Source: Endotrypanum monterogeii (taxonomy: Eukaryota > Euglenozoa > Kinetoplastea > Trypanosomatida > Trypanosomatidae). From it: DNA of 64,000 nucleotides. The position numbers and the translations under genes were made by a program. Positions within the stretch are counted from its first letter, which is position 1, and each line of letters opens with the position of its first letter. Positions 51,301 through 60,734 of this stretch are shown one piece after another. The stretch spans positions 565,003-629,002 of the forward strand of contig CM007347.1 in NCBI GenBank assembly GCA_000333855.2, in the 5' to 3' direction. The notes beneath the pieces were generated by a model, which was not told where the DNA came from, ran no database searches, and saw only the letters and a program-made list of their open reading frames with translations.

Positions 51301-53122
51301 CTCCATTCCACTCTTCTCCCCCAGGAGAGGTGAGTGGTTATTCCTGGAAGTGAACGGTGAGGGTGTTGTAGCACTGTTGAGCTTTTCCTGCGCTATTGTG
51401 GTCGGTCGGGTGTACGCTTCGGTGGCAGCATTCTTTGGCGAGGACACGCAGCACTACCTACACTACGACGGCCAAAGTAGTTCGTCTCATCAAACACGCG
51501 TACCCTTCGTCCTCGCAGTTTTGATGATCTCCATGGCAGTCCCATGCACTTTAATTGCCCTCAGTCGGACAAAGCGAGAATGGCTCTACTTGATGCCCCA
51601 GGGCCCCATTACAGATAAACCCTCGACGGCAGGCCACTGCTCCATTCTCAGTGCGTATCACCGCGGCATGTGTGTCAAAGGAATCACAAACCTGATGGAG
51701 GTTCTCGTTATTTTATTCGGCACCATTACACCGGTGTCACTTCTGGCTCTCGTATTTTATTTTTTTCACCACTACACACCCCGCCTCGTGCGTGTGATGG
51801 AGGTCTACCTACCCATTTGCTTAGCTCTCACCGCACTGACGCTGGCGCTGTCTGTGGTTCCATACGTGATGAGCGTTGGTGTGCCGCCGTTCGTGTTGAA
51901 GGTGCGCGCTACTACTGTAACCTGGGTGCTCTACGCGATGCCGGTATGTGCCTTTGCCCTACTTATACTGCCTTCAGTACTTCTCCCACGGCACAGTACT
52001 ATATTGAGCATGGCTATCACCTTTGCACTCTGCTTAGGGGGTAACTTCCAGGAGCTGCGTCTGGCAATAAAATTTCTGGTGTACGCTACCATTGGGTACT
52101 TGACGTACCAGGTGTGTGCGCCGCTCCCTGTGCTTGGTCTGACATGGGCGATGGCGCGCGCGCTTGGTGTCCACGCCCTGGACTGCGCAGTGCTTTGTAT
52201 GTGGCTGTGGTACCTCCCGACGTACAGGGGCAGTCCTTCTTACACAGGGTCGCAGCGCAGCACACGGTTCACGGAATTGGCGCGCAAATATCTGTTTGCT
52301 GACGTAGTTGAGTATTTCAGCTTCCGCGTGATCGTGGATGACCCTGCCGTGCAGCTGCGTGACGACACATCGCAGTACGTATTCTCCTTCCACCCCCACG
52401 GTGTGTTTCCCGGGACGGCTCTGTTTGCGCCAATGACGGAGGAGTGGGCCTCAAAGGTCGGTGTCAGCGCGAGGCACTGCGTGTCGACACACATTGCAAG
52501 CGTTGTTTTCAAGATTCCGTTGATCAGAGACTTCAACCTTCGCTTGGGTGCCCTCTCAGTAACTCGGCGCTCTCTGGAGGCGAGTCTGAAACGTGGCAAC
52601 AGCGTCATTATCGTGACAGGTGGCCAATCAGAGATGCTCCGCACTCAGCCCAGTGCGCAGAGGATGACGCTGATCACACAGCACAGTGGCTTCATACGCC
52701 TAGCCATCGCGTCACGGACGCCGCTGGTGCCGCTGCTGTGCTTTGCAGAGAACAACGTGTTGGGTCTGCTGCAGCTCCCGTTCATTCAGCGACTTACACT
52801 AAACTTTCTCGGTTTTCCTGTTCCTACGATCCCGTATGGCCGATTCGGCCTTCCCCTGCCGTTCCGCACGCCACTGACGCTGGTGGTTGGGCCAGCTCTA
52901 GCTATTCCCGAGGGCGCCGACGAGAACAACCCGGAGGACGTGCGGCGCTTATCGGATGCGTATTTCAAGTCGCTGAGGGATTTGTTCTACCGCCGTCGCG
53001 CGGAGGCCGGGTACGCGGACATGGAGCTTGTGCTGCTGAACGAGTTGGAGGAGGCGCAGAGAGACAAGCAGGCCTGCGCGGCCGCTGCTGCGGAGGCGTC
53101 TCCGGCGAGGAAGGCTGCGTAG
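48326..53122 (+). CDS. Giant multi-pass membrane protein with C-terminal DGAT2-type acyltransferase domain, 1598 aa
   Basis: The first in-frame ATG after the splice signals is at 48326 (MDSDPSVPLGTSPPAM). Residues 1250-1590 form a DGAT2-family domain: YVFSFHPHGVFPGTALF with HPHG at 1356-1359, VTGGQSEML, HSGFIRLAIASRTPLVPLLCF, then FRTPLTLVVGPALAIP and the AGYADMELVLL tail. The family uses acyl-CoA to acylate diacylglycerol or related acceptors in the ER. The glycine of the usual CFGE motif is Ala here (CFAENN). The preceding 1200 residues hold more than twenty hydrophobic segments and an internal repeat marked by P-F-x-G-G-x2-F-V-x2-Q-x2-G at residues 153, 675 and 936. A normal DGAT2 is 330-400 residues with one or two membrane segments. 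Hydrophilic loops lie at about 595-640 and 760-860. Substrate unknown. Confidence 0.9.
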   Translation: MDSDPSVPLGTSPPAMVSSLPNRGTLNRSNDCCLHQRHPSYTLVLESQAQVSQSIDAAASLSLHPDSGLRCGRTALFEELHFSTVSLLIVWVMDCTVGLFSLVLCDVYADRYPEFPLMFFLALGLHLNLLAGIFVYLLGREMYGSNVYRLYQPFAGGVRFVTLQCFGVIFIVSSILLTVAYGLMFERDVTHTHGFMSTIGVLALFGNILLLLSLRSFNYFDCASAAVMGSDTALSRTGAAFLAKFGASALLKSLACRPNAESALEVAMLTAQCALSMVSIRFSELQTSIFTVNLAITLACGCLSLFVVGYKRSLGFLVFRLLMHRTFDTVLLWLSWALYGITAFANILLIHDARGHTATSSSVLAVQGLNVVSCVALLIFVRTVRFEAVAKMPSVPSSVFELGGVLTVAAVFALACLNVGMFLYVQNFPDGLDEAVEGTSWTYRGLFVIVSQLAQLMSLLPTPMVYVSGVLLHGDPFNVLARNRTVETLPVLCQQAVSFLLYVAAVISFVLFLFSSSQGLASLEGVLSTLSVFCMTSAVRHYSSIMLKAQTSCPEPGLKSATSRLSKKGNTTQGFVNQYMKRRASTARAPSDVNGIADEVLGTAYIMNSEMILSYLLCLMNVVLRLLVDISLHHVWGEVALPHGRLIMIANICFIVCVPIAHYSARDKGVQVFYPFSGGSSFVVLQALGWMIYAVFVIVIVFSTVLVSSSKSLPAEWSILIEREPELYTLFGILEMIPVVLITLSIIIEARHTMTAALQRRLAKESFLELRRFMRQELAGKSDEEKAIAQVAFQTLMAAALHSFGLPYTKSLLRVYRNSDAARQPQRRPCEGCKCISSDSDDDDDSVAETCGPCPINARFTIRRRRQEAARLIVILLCCASGAFFVIAALMAKIMVLSLAFAVTAMVICTVSCVGLHAGYGMVMHSELSAYAPFMPFRGGSPFVIRQTAGWGCYAGAFLVTLITAIESAEVSNIAMLIAALLSVASQLFIFSSIPLFSPRRGEWLFLEVNGEGVVALLSFSCAIVVGRVYASVAAFFGEDTQHYLHYDGQSSSSHQTRVPFVLAVLMISMAVPCTLIALSRTKREWLYLMPQGPITDKPSTAGHCSILSAYHRGMCVKGITNLMEVLVILFGTITPVSLLALVFYFFHHYTPRLVRVMEVYLPICLALTALTLALSVVPYVMSVGVPPFVLKVRATTVTWVLYAMPVCAFALLILPSVLLPRHSTILSMAITFALCLGGNFQELRLAIKFLVYATIGYLTYQVCAPLPVLGLTWAMARALGVHALDCAVLCMWLWYLPTYRGSPSYTGSQRSTRFTELARKYLFADVVEYFSFRVIVDDPAVQLRDDTSQYVFSFHPHGVFPGTALFAPMTEEWASKVGVSARHCVSTHIASVVFKIPLIRDFNLRLGALSVTRRSLEASLKRGNSVIIVTGGQSEMLRTQPSAQRMTLITQHSGFIRLAIASRTPLVPLLCFAENNVLGLLQLPFIQRLTLNFLGFPVPTIPYGRFGLPLPFRTPLTLVVGPALAIPEGADENNPEDVRRLSDAYFKSLRDLFYRRRAEAGYADMELVLLNELEEAQRDKQACAAAAAEASPARKAA

Positions 53123-54404
53123 AGCACCGGCCGCTGCTTGCTGCGTGCTGGTGCCCGCTGCTGCGCGTGGGCGGTCTCGCGTGTCGTGTGACGGTGGGTG
53201 CTGGCGCATCGCTGTTTGTTCACGAGCTGGTGGCGGTGTGTCTTCCGCTCATGAGCCCGTGCGCAGGCCGGGTGTTTTCAGTGCCCCGCATCCGGCTCTC
53301 TGTCCCTCTGTCCCCTCCCTTCCTGGGTGATCCACGATGTATGCAGATACCAACGCGGGGGCGCAGTAGCAGGGTCGACACGCCATGCAGGTCGTGCGCT
53401 TCCGGCTGTGCAGGAATGCGCGCGGCTGGGGGGCGGTGGGGGAGGGGACGTGCGACCGCTGTCTCCTCCCCCTTGTACAATTTCCTGCTCTTGTCCTTTG
53501 TGTCGCTCGTGCGCCGTAGGGGTGGTGTTGGAGACTGCCGTTGCTGCTGTCCGCCGCGCAGAGGATCTATGGGGTGCTGCACGACGCCCCCTGCGCACGT
53601 CATTTGCCGTGCTGGTGCGGGCCCACTACCAGCGCCACGCTTCCTGGGCACGGATTTGCGTCACGCAAGTGCTGCGATTGTTGCCGGCTGCGATGGTGTG
53701 AGTGTGCGCGACAGTGGCACCTGCTCCCTCCCCTCCCGTGACTTGCCGCGATTCTCCCGAGCGGCTACGGTGCGTTTGGGTACACTATGCACACCCTCAA
53801 GCGCCTCTTGCTTTATCATTCCCGTCGATGCATACTTTTCTACACAAAAGCGGAACGGAAAGAAACATAATAGGCGGGATTGTGGGAGAAGGTGTGGGCG
53901 GGCACACTGCGCTTTGGACCTGCTTCACCGCCCCTCCCCCTAGCGAGAGCATGCACGCTTCCATGCGCAGTCTCTCGCCTATCCGGTCCGTGACTAAGAC
54001 TGCTGATCGTGTGACTGGCGCTGCAGATGCAAAGCACACACTGAAACCAACGGCAGCGGGAGGCAGCGGCATGCAGTGACAAAATACTGTGAGCACTGCG
54101 TACGCAGGCTGCTGCGGAGTCCGCACGGCTTCATGTCTTCTTCTCCGCCGTGGCGTATACTGATGCACTTTGTCATTGGACTACACTGATTTTCTCTACC
54201 TCGCCTTTCCAAGCGTTTCTCCCTCATCTCGCAGCCACTGGTCGCCATTCAATTTTCTTTCTCCCCCCTCCCCCTAGCACACACGCACACACACACGCAC
54301 ACCGCGCGTGACGCAGTGGCGAGGGTACGCGGCCTGGTGCATTACGCACTGAGATCACGCTTGCAGCTGCGCGCCGCCGAGGCGGGTTCAGTGGCCTTGC
54401 CGCG
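53123..54404. other. GC-rich 3' flank of the long acyltransferase gene
   Basis: The part around 53379-53480 reappears after the assembly gap at 60735-60842, so this 3' flank was duplicated with the acyltransferase domain. The rest is GC-rich with open frames in several phases that have no codon signal. A T/C stretch around 54180-54280 and CA-rich DNA near 54280-54300 precede the next gene. No RNA gene recognised. Confidence 0.6.
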
Positions 54405-55685
54405 ATGCTGCGTTGTGTGCTGCGGTGCTTGGCGCGCCGCCGTCACGGACAGACAGCGTGGTCGCCGAATAACACAAGCAGCGGTGCTGCGCCGACGAAC
54501 GGAATCACGGCGCAAGAGGCTTTGCAGATCGCGTACCGGCCAATGCCGCCGGCGAACACGGTAGAGTACGAGGAGGACTTCGGCCCGAGTATGATGATTC
54601 ACCGTGAGTTTATCTCGTCGAGGCAGCGCGCGCGCATGGCTTCAGACATTTCTGCACTGGCGTACAGCGACGTGGAGTTGGCGCGGGCGCGCCAGCAGCT
54701 TGCGGGCGTGATGAACCGTGAGCGGCGCGGTGCGCTTGTTGGGAGTGGCGGCACAGCTGGGGACCGCGTTCTGTTCAACTCGGATGTTGACGAAACGACG
54801 AGGGAGGTGAGGAGCGCGCGGTTCCTGTTCAATGAGCGGCGTATGCAGTTCTGTGACCGCTTCCAGACCTTCTTCCGCGAGCGCATAGAGCGGCAGGATG
54901 CTGGCAGCGGCGGGGACCGGCAGTTTTACTTTTCGCTGATGGAGGCGTGTGCCGTGCTGCATGGGTGCGAAACGCTTGGCGCTCGCGAGGTCTACTACCG
55001 CCGCTTCCTGGGGCTGGATCTGGACACACTAGAGGCGGAGGCGGCGGCTGTGCGTGCGCGCGCGGGGGATGCGGCAGAGGTGAGCGCGCAGCTGGCGCGG
55101 CAGGTGAGGGGCTCTGAGGATGGTGCACTGGTGGACGGTGCAGTTGGTGCTGCCGGTTCCCCGAGGAGCGCGGTGGACGCAGTGCAGGACATCATCGATG
55201 CGCTTCCACCGCTGTTTCCGCAGCCCACGACTGGTGGAGTGGGGAAGATGAACGGCGATGTTGCCTGTGCGCCATCTTCCGCCGTGGCGGGGTTGACAGG
55301 GGCCGCGGTGGTCCCTGCACATCTCGCTGAGGACGCTGCGCCGCTATACAAGGCGTATCTTGCGCATGCACGCGGCGAGAGTCCCGTGGGCTCGTACGAC
55401 GTGGCAACGCTGGGCTCACATGCAGTGCATGCGGAGAGGCGGCGGTGGCGCTCGCTGATGGACAAGATAGCTGCGGAGGACTACCACGATCTGACTGCTG
55501 CCGAGCTCGAGGACGCGTACGTGCTTAATGGTCAGCTGCACACGGTAAAATTCTTCGACTTGAAGGTCGGGGACACGGTGCGGGAGATAATGCATTTACT
55601 AGAGCGTGGCTCAGCGCTGGGCGCGTCCGGCGACCGGGACGCGCCAGTGGAGATGTCGCCGGCTCACCCCGAGCGGCGCGTGTGA
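54405..55685 (+). CDS. Hypothetical protein with mitochondrial-type N-terminus, 426 aa
   Basis: ATG at 54405 gives MLRCVLRCLARRRHGQTAWS, a basic, acid-free, amphipathic start that fits a mitochondrial presequence. The rest is a soluble, largely helical, Arg/Ala/Glu-rich protein with no membrane segment: for example VRSARFLFNERRMQFCDRFQTFFRERIER, then EACAVLHGCETLGAREVYYRRFLGLDLDTLEAEAAAVRARAG, and a conserved-looking C-terminal block (EDYHDLTAAELEDAYVLNGQLHTVKFFDLKVGD). Codons are strongly GC3-biased. I recognise no domain; a mitoribosome or mitochondrial RNA-processing role would be a guess from composition. It lies between the two acyltransferase copies and is not part of the duplicated unit. 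Confidence 0.82.
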   Translation: MLRCVLRCLARRRHGQTAWSPNNTSSGAAPTNGITAQEALQIAYRPMPPANTVEYEEDFGPSMMIHREFISSRQRARMASDISALAYSDVELARARQQLAGVMNRERRGALVGSGGTAGDRVLFNSDVDETTREVRSARFLFNERRMQFCDRFQTFFRERIERQDAGSGGDRQFYFSLMEACAVLHGCETLGAREVYYRRFLGLDLDTLEAEAAAVRARAGDAAEVSAQLARQVRGSEDGALVDGAVGAAGSPRSAVDAVQDIIDALPPLFPQPTTGGVGKMNGDVACAPSSAVAGLTGAAVVPAHLAEDAAPLYKAYLAHARGESPVGSYDVATLGSHAVHAERRRWRSLMDKIAAEDYHDLTAAELEDAYVLNGQLHTVKFFDLKVGDTVREIMHLLERGSALGASGDRDAPVEMSPAHPERRV

Positions 55686-58600
55686 GGCGGTGCTGCTGTG
55701 TGACCGTCGCTGTGGTTTGCTTGCATTTCTTTTCTGCACTACGCGACTGGTGCAATGAGTGGGGGGCGCCGTGCTAGCAGCGTGCGGATCGGCCAAGACG
55801 GTTTGTCTGCCCGTTCCTCCTCCCCGTGCCCCCCCCCCCCCGCCGCGTACACCTGCACGCACGCGCAGATACAGGGAGGCTCATCGCTGCGACGTATCTG
55901 TGCAACTCGACGCATTGAAGCGCGCTCGGGTCTCGGTTGCCCCTGCCTTTATGTATCTATTGGGAGGGTACTACCGAACATCCTCTTTCCCTTTCTCCCC
56001 GCTGCTCGCAGGGCGACTAGCGTAGGGTGCCCGCGCGTGCGCATGCAGGGCCCATGAGGTACTCGCCAGGCGACCTGGGTCACATAGTGTAGGTGACGCG
56101 GGGAGGCAGTCGGGGGTGGTGCGCGAGTTGCCCAGCGCGACGCCCCGGGAAAGGGGGCCCTCGGAGGACATCTCGAGTCAGCAGAAGTAGTCTGCTGCGC
56201 TTTCTACACGCTTGCGGGCGTACTCGAGCACCTGGGGCTCTTGGGACAGAGGAGGGGGTCGGTGGTGCTGTATGAGAGGGTGCGTGGCCGTGTGCTTGTT
56301 GCGACCACGCATGTTGGGCCAGCGCAGATGTGTATGGCGGGTTCTCCGTCTGCGTGCTGGTGTCGCGCGGCGCAGTGCGTTGGTGTCTAGGCTCCCATTC
56401 CCCGGTAACGGGGGACGTCCTAGCAGTGCCGTACTCTGTCCGAGTGCGGTGATGTGCACTACATTCTTGGTGCGCCTGTGCCCGTGCGGATCTCCTCGGC
56501 GCTGCGCGCTGTGCACGCTGACTGCCCTTGTTCGGCAGCGAGCAGGCGCTGCTAGGGATGCGAGGACCGAGTGCTGTATGTGTCCTCACCGCACGTAATG
56601 ACCCCCCCCCCCCCGTTTCCACCTGCTTCTGCTTGCATAATTTTTTTTTTTCCTGGAGGGTTTCCAGCCTTTGTTTTGGCTGACACGAAGCGTGTGCGCA
56701 AGGGGGGACTATAGCCGACCGATACGTCCCTGGAGTCGACGCGGGTGTGCGCTCGGATTCACTCCGTTTCACGTTCTTTGATCCACCTTTTGGTGGCGTG
56801 TAGGGCTTTCTGCGCGCATGCGGATGTGTGCCCTTGGCGTCGGTGGCACACACGCGTGTGCTCGGTTGAGGTGTGTCAGTGCTTCCGCTTCTTTTTAGTG
56901 CTTTTTTTCGTTTGTGGAGTCGCTGCCGGGTGGCCTGTACTGAGCTTTCGCGATGAGGGGTGGGGTGGGGTAAGGGGTCAGGGAACAGCGACGGCCCCTC
57001 ACCATCCGTGTCTGTGCGAGCGTGGGGAGGGCAGAGGAGCGAGGGAGGGGGCAGTTTCTGTGCCACTGGGATAGTGGTACGCCGCGTCTCACGTGTCGAT
57101 GGTGTTTGGGTGTCAAGCTGCATTCCCCCTCCACTCCTTGGAGGAGTTTACCACCTTTGGTGGTCTTCAGCCCGTAGGGTACTGCTACTGGAGTGGTTTC
57201 CTTTTGTTTGCCAGTTCGGCTGCCTCGTGCAGCTGGTGGCGGCGCTGTTGATGTCCGTCGCCCTCGATGCTCTCGCCGTCATCGACGCCGCCTCTGTGAC
57301 GCGAGGCCCTTGCGTTGTTTACTCGCGCTCTGAGCGGTGCTGCAGACGTTCTGCTAGGCTGGTCAGTCGAGATATGGGGGCGAGTGGGCGGGAAGGGAGA
57401 CGTGGGCGGTGAAACGTTTCCCTGCCTCTTGCATGCTCTACGCTAGATATCTTTATGGCTGTTATCCCCGCATTGTGTCTGCGGGCCCTTTTGCCTTCGC
57501 CATTTGGCGTGACTGCTCGCTCTCTTTCCTCTTCTGACCTCCTGTGTATGCCGTGCTCCTGTTCCCTTTCCCAGACTGGGTTTTACCTCTGTGTTTGTCT
57601 TCGGCGGCGACACAGACCACTCTGGGCTGCGGCATACCGGGCGCCTGCGCAGGCTTCGGCTGTCCCGTTGAATTCACCCCGGGTTTGCGTAATTTCACTC
57701 GACTGGTGTAAGCAGATAATAACGCAAAGTCACATGAGGGCGGCCACACTGCCCAATGCTTACACCTCCACTTGTCCCTTCCTGCTGAGGTGTGCCGTCG
57801 GCCGTAACCAGCTCCGCCTATGCCTAGTGGGACGACAAGTCGCAAGGAGGAACCACCACAGGCTTGCGTGCGATGTGGTGACCTCGTGCACGTGGTCGGG
57901 TGCGAACAGTGCCGCACGCCTTATTCTATATGCTCTAGTCTCCTCACTTGCTGCTCAGACCGCACCGTTGCCGATGAATCCACTCGCGCTCTCGCTCGCC
58001 CTCTTTGTATCTCTACCTTTCTTTGAATGTCACACTCACTATTCAAAGTGACGAGAGGCTCTTCCTCTGCCTGGTCTATCCCTCCGCCACACCTCTGGAG
58101 GTGCTTCCGCGTGACCGCTCGCTTCCTTTCCTCTCAGCCCCCGCTGTTTATTTTGCTCACCTTCCCATTGAGAACTACGCTGCCTGGACTTGTTTTTTTT
58201 TTTTGTGTGTGTGTGTTTCCCTTGAATCGACACACTCAGCTGCTACCCATTCCCTTCTCCCATCTTCTTTTTTTGTTTCGGGAATTGATCGGATCTGCTT
58301 CCGCAACTGCGTGATCCGTCTTCTACCCTCCTCCCTCCCCGCTTCCATCCCTGTACTACTCTCTGTTGGGCATGTATACACACTCTTTGCCCCCCCCCTC
58401 TTCCCCTCCCCCATCCCCCTCCCCCCAAGTTATCTTCGGCGTGACTTGTACTCGCATATCCTCGAACCCTGCATGCTTCTTCCTTTGGTTTTCAACTCGC
58501 CTGGTTTCTTCACCCGCCCCATTTTCTCCGAGACGCGCACGCACCTTTTTTTTTGCGTTCCGCAGACACGCTGCACCGCACCCTCTGCTGGTTTCCCTCC

Positions 58601-59122
58601 TGAGAGCAGCTCCCGTCTCTTCAGTACGTCTTGGTTTTGGTGGTGGCGTTCCGAGCTCAGCTAACCCACCTCCCCCTTTTTCCCCGGAGGAAGGGCAAGG
58701 ACACTGCAGATATCTACAACCGGCGGTTGCAGACAATTGAAGCACACGTGGTTTATATATATATATATTTTTTTTTTCTTTGTAAATAAAATAATCTCTT
58801 TTTTATTATTCGATTTCCTAAAGAGCAGAGGCGTGTCAGGTGCGCGCGTGAGCTGCCGTGACCCTCTCCCCGCGGTGGTTATCTCGTTGTGCGTTGGTCA
58901 CTCGTGCGAGGATTCCCAGCCTTGTCTGTACTGTTTCCGTTTCCACGACCACACCGCGCGCAAACACACACACACACACACACACACGCGCGCGCGAAGA
59001 TACACCGCAAAGCAAAAGGCGCAGACCAGCGATAGGGAGACACTGTGTCAATCGGTGCCATGTGTGCACTGCGATCTCCAACTGACAGCCGGGGGGGTCT
59101 GCCGTCTCAGACATCAACAGCG
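55686..59122. other. 3.4-kb spacer between the mitochondrial-type gene and the short acyltransferase
   Basis: The longest gene-poor stretch. It is GC-rich to about 57400, then T/C-rich. It holds poly-C runs (55830-55840, 56603-56614), a T run (56640-56651), a pyrimidine region (58040-58680), a TA run (58755-58766) and a CA run ending in CG units (58964-58995). A 347-codon antisense frame (56080-57123) is Pro/Arg/Thr/His low complexity. A 68-codon + strand frame at 57820 is listed separately. No RNA gene recognised. Confidence 0.5.
57820..58026 (+). CDS. Doubtful small ORF with CxxC-x9-CxxC, 68 aa
   Basis: ATG at 57820, TGA at 58024-58026. The peptide contains CVRCGDLVHVVGCEQC, a zinc-ribbon-like spacing, followed by more cysteines (CSSLLTCC). 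Codon bias is weak after the first third, and there is no further sign of a conserved fold. It may be a real small protein, a remnant of a decayed gene or chance. Confidence 0.2.
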   Translation: MPSGTTSRKEEPPQACVRCGDLVHVVGCEQCRTPYSICSSLLTCCSDRTVADESTRALARPLCISTFL

Positions 59123-60379
59123 ATGTCTCGCCTCACAGTCCCGGATTTAGGGATCAAAGATATCGTTGCAGGTTTATCGATGGCTTTTGGTTACGCTGCT
59201 CAGGTTTGTATTCTGTATCTTGTCTGCACACTCGTGAAGCAGTGTGTGCCACGCGTGGGGCAGTTGGTGCTGGCCTACTTACCCGCCTGTCTCGCTCTCA
59301 GCGCACTGACGCTAGCGCTGTCTGTGTTGCCGTATGTGACACGCCCTTGGTTGCCGGCTTTCGTGGTGAAGATGCGCGCTGCTACCATGATCGGGCTGTT
59401 GTATAGTTTGTTCTTCCTTGGGGATTTAATACTGCTACTGCCATTCTTCTTTGCCCCTCTTCACATGTCATTGTTGATGGTGTGCGCAACCCCGATCATG
59501 ATTGTCGGTGCGGAAATTAAGGAGGTGCTACTGGCGATAAAGTGTGCTGCGTATGCTATCATTGGGTACTTGACGTACCAGGTGTGTGCGCCGCTCCCTA
59601 TGCTTGGTCTGACAGGGGCGATGGCGCGCGCGCTTGGTGTCCACGCCTTGAACTGCGCAGTGCTTTGTATGTGGCTGTGGTACCTCCCGACGTACAGAGG
59701 CAGTCCTTCTGTCACGGGGTCGCAGCGCAGCACACGGTTCACGGAATTGGCGCGCAAATATTTTGTCTCCGATCTAGCAAGGTATTTCAGCTTCCGCGTG
59801 ATCGTGGATGACCCTGCCGTGCAGCTGCATGGCGACACATCACAGTACGTATTCTCCTTCCACCCCCACGGTGTGCTTCCCGGGACGGCTCTGTTTGCGC
59901 CAATGACGGAGGAGTGGGCCTCAAAGGTCGGTGTCAGCGCGAGGCACTGCGTGTCGACACACATTGCAGGCGGGTTCTTCGTTTTACCTTTTGTGCGTCA
60001 CCTACTCCTTTTTCTGGGCGCTCTCTCCGTCAGTCGGCGCTCTCTGGAGGCGAGTCTGAAACGTGGCAACAACGTCATTATCGTGACAGGTGGCCGGGCG
60101 GAGATGATGCACTCGCGACTCAGTGCGCAGAGGATGACGCTGATCACACAGCACAGTGGCTTCATACGCCTAGCCATCGCGTCACGGACGCCGCTGGTGC
60201 CGCTGCTGTGCTTTGGGGAAAACAACGTGTTGGGTCTGCTGCAGTATCCGAGCGTGCAGAGTAGCTGGAGGAGGTGGGGCCTCCTTTATTTCTTGTCCCC
60301 GTATGGCCGATTCGGCCTTCCCCTGCCGTTCCGCACGCCACTGACGCTGGTGGTTGGGCCAGCTCTAGCTATTCCCGAG
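59123..60379 (+). CDS. Short DGAT2-type acyltransferase, 3' end lost in assembly gap
   Basis: ATG at 59123 (MSRLTVPDLGIKDIVAGLSM). 419 residues are visible before the run of N. It corresponds to the C-terminal quarter of the long protein: three to four membrane segments, then the acyltransferase domain with HPHG at 247-250, VTGGRAEMM, the HSGFIRLAIASRTPLVPLLCF block and an intact CFGE motif, ending at GPALAIPE. By comparison with the long copy the stop should fall about 210 bases into the gap, giving roughly 490 residues, closer to a normal DGAT2 size. Long stretches are almost identical in DNA to the long copy, interrupted by short unrelated patches (see findings). Any translation continuing past the gap to 60979 is an artefact of reading through N. 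Confidence 0.9.
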
Positions 60380-60734
60380 NNNNNNNNNNNNNNNNNNNNN
60401 NNNNNNNNNNNNNNNNNNNNNNNNNNNNNNNNNNNNNNNNNNNNNNNNNNNNNNNNNNNNNNNNNNNNNNNNNNNNNNNNNNNNNNNNNNNNNNNNNNNN
60501 NNNNNNNNNNNNNNNNNNNNNNNNNNNNNNNNNNNNNNNNNNNNNNNNNNNNNNNNNNNNNNNNNNNNNNNNNNNNNNNNNNNNNNNNNNNNNNNNNNNN
60601 NNNNNNNNNNNNNNNNNNNNNNNNNNNNNNNNNNNNNNNNNNNNNNNNNNNNNNNNNNNNNNNNNNNNNNNNNNNNNNNNNNNNNNNNNNNNNNNNNNNN
60701 NNNNNNNNNNNNNNNNNNNNNNNNNNNNNNNNNN
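60380..60734. other. Assembly gap (355 N)
   Basis: A run of N. The matching interval of the long copy (52913-53378) is 466 bases, so the gap length may be an estimate or the copies differ. It hides the end of the short acyltransferase gene and its proximal 3' UTR. Confidence 0.99.

Noticed and set aside
56080..57123. 347-codon antisense open frame in the 3.4-kb spacer
   Set aside because: Composition is Pro/Arg/Thr/His repeats without any fold-like pattern, and it would be the only minus-strand gene in the window.
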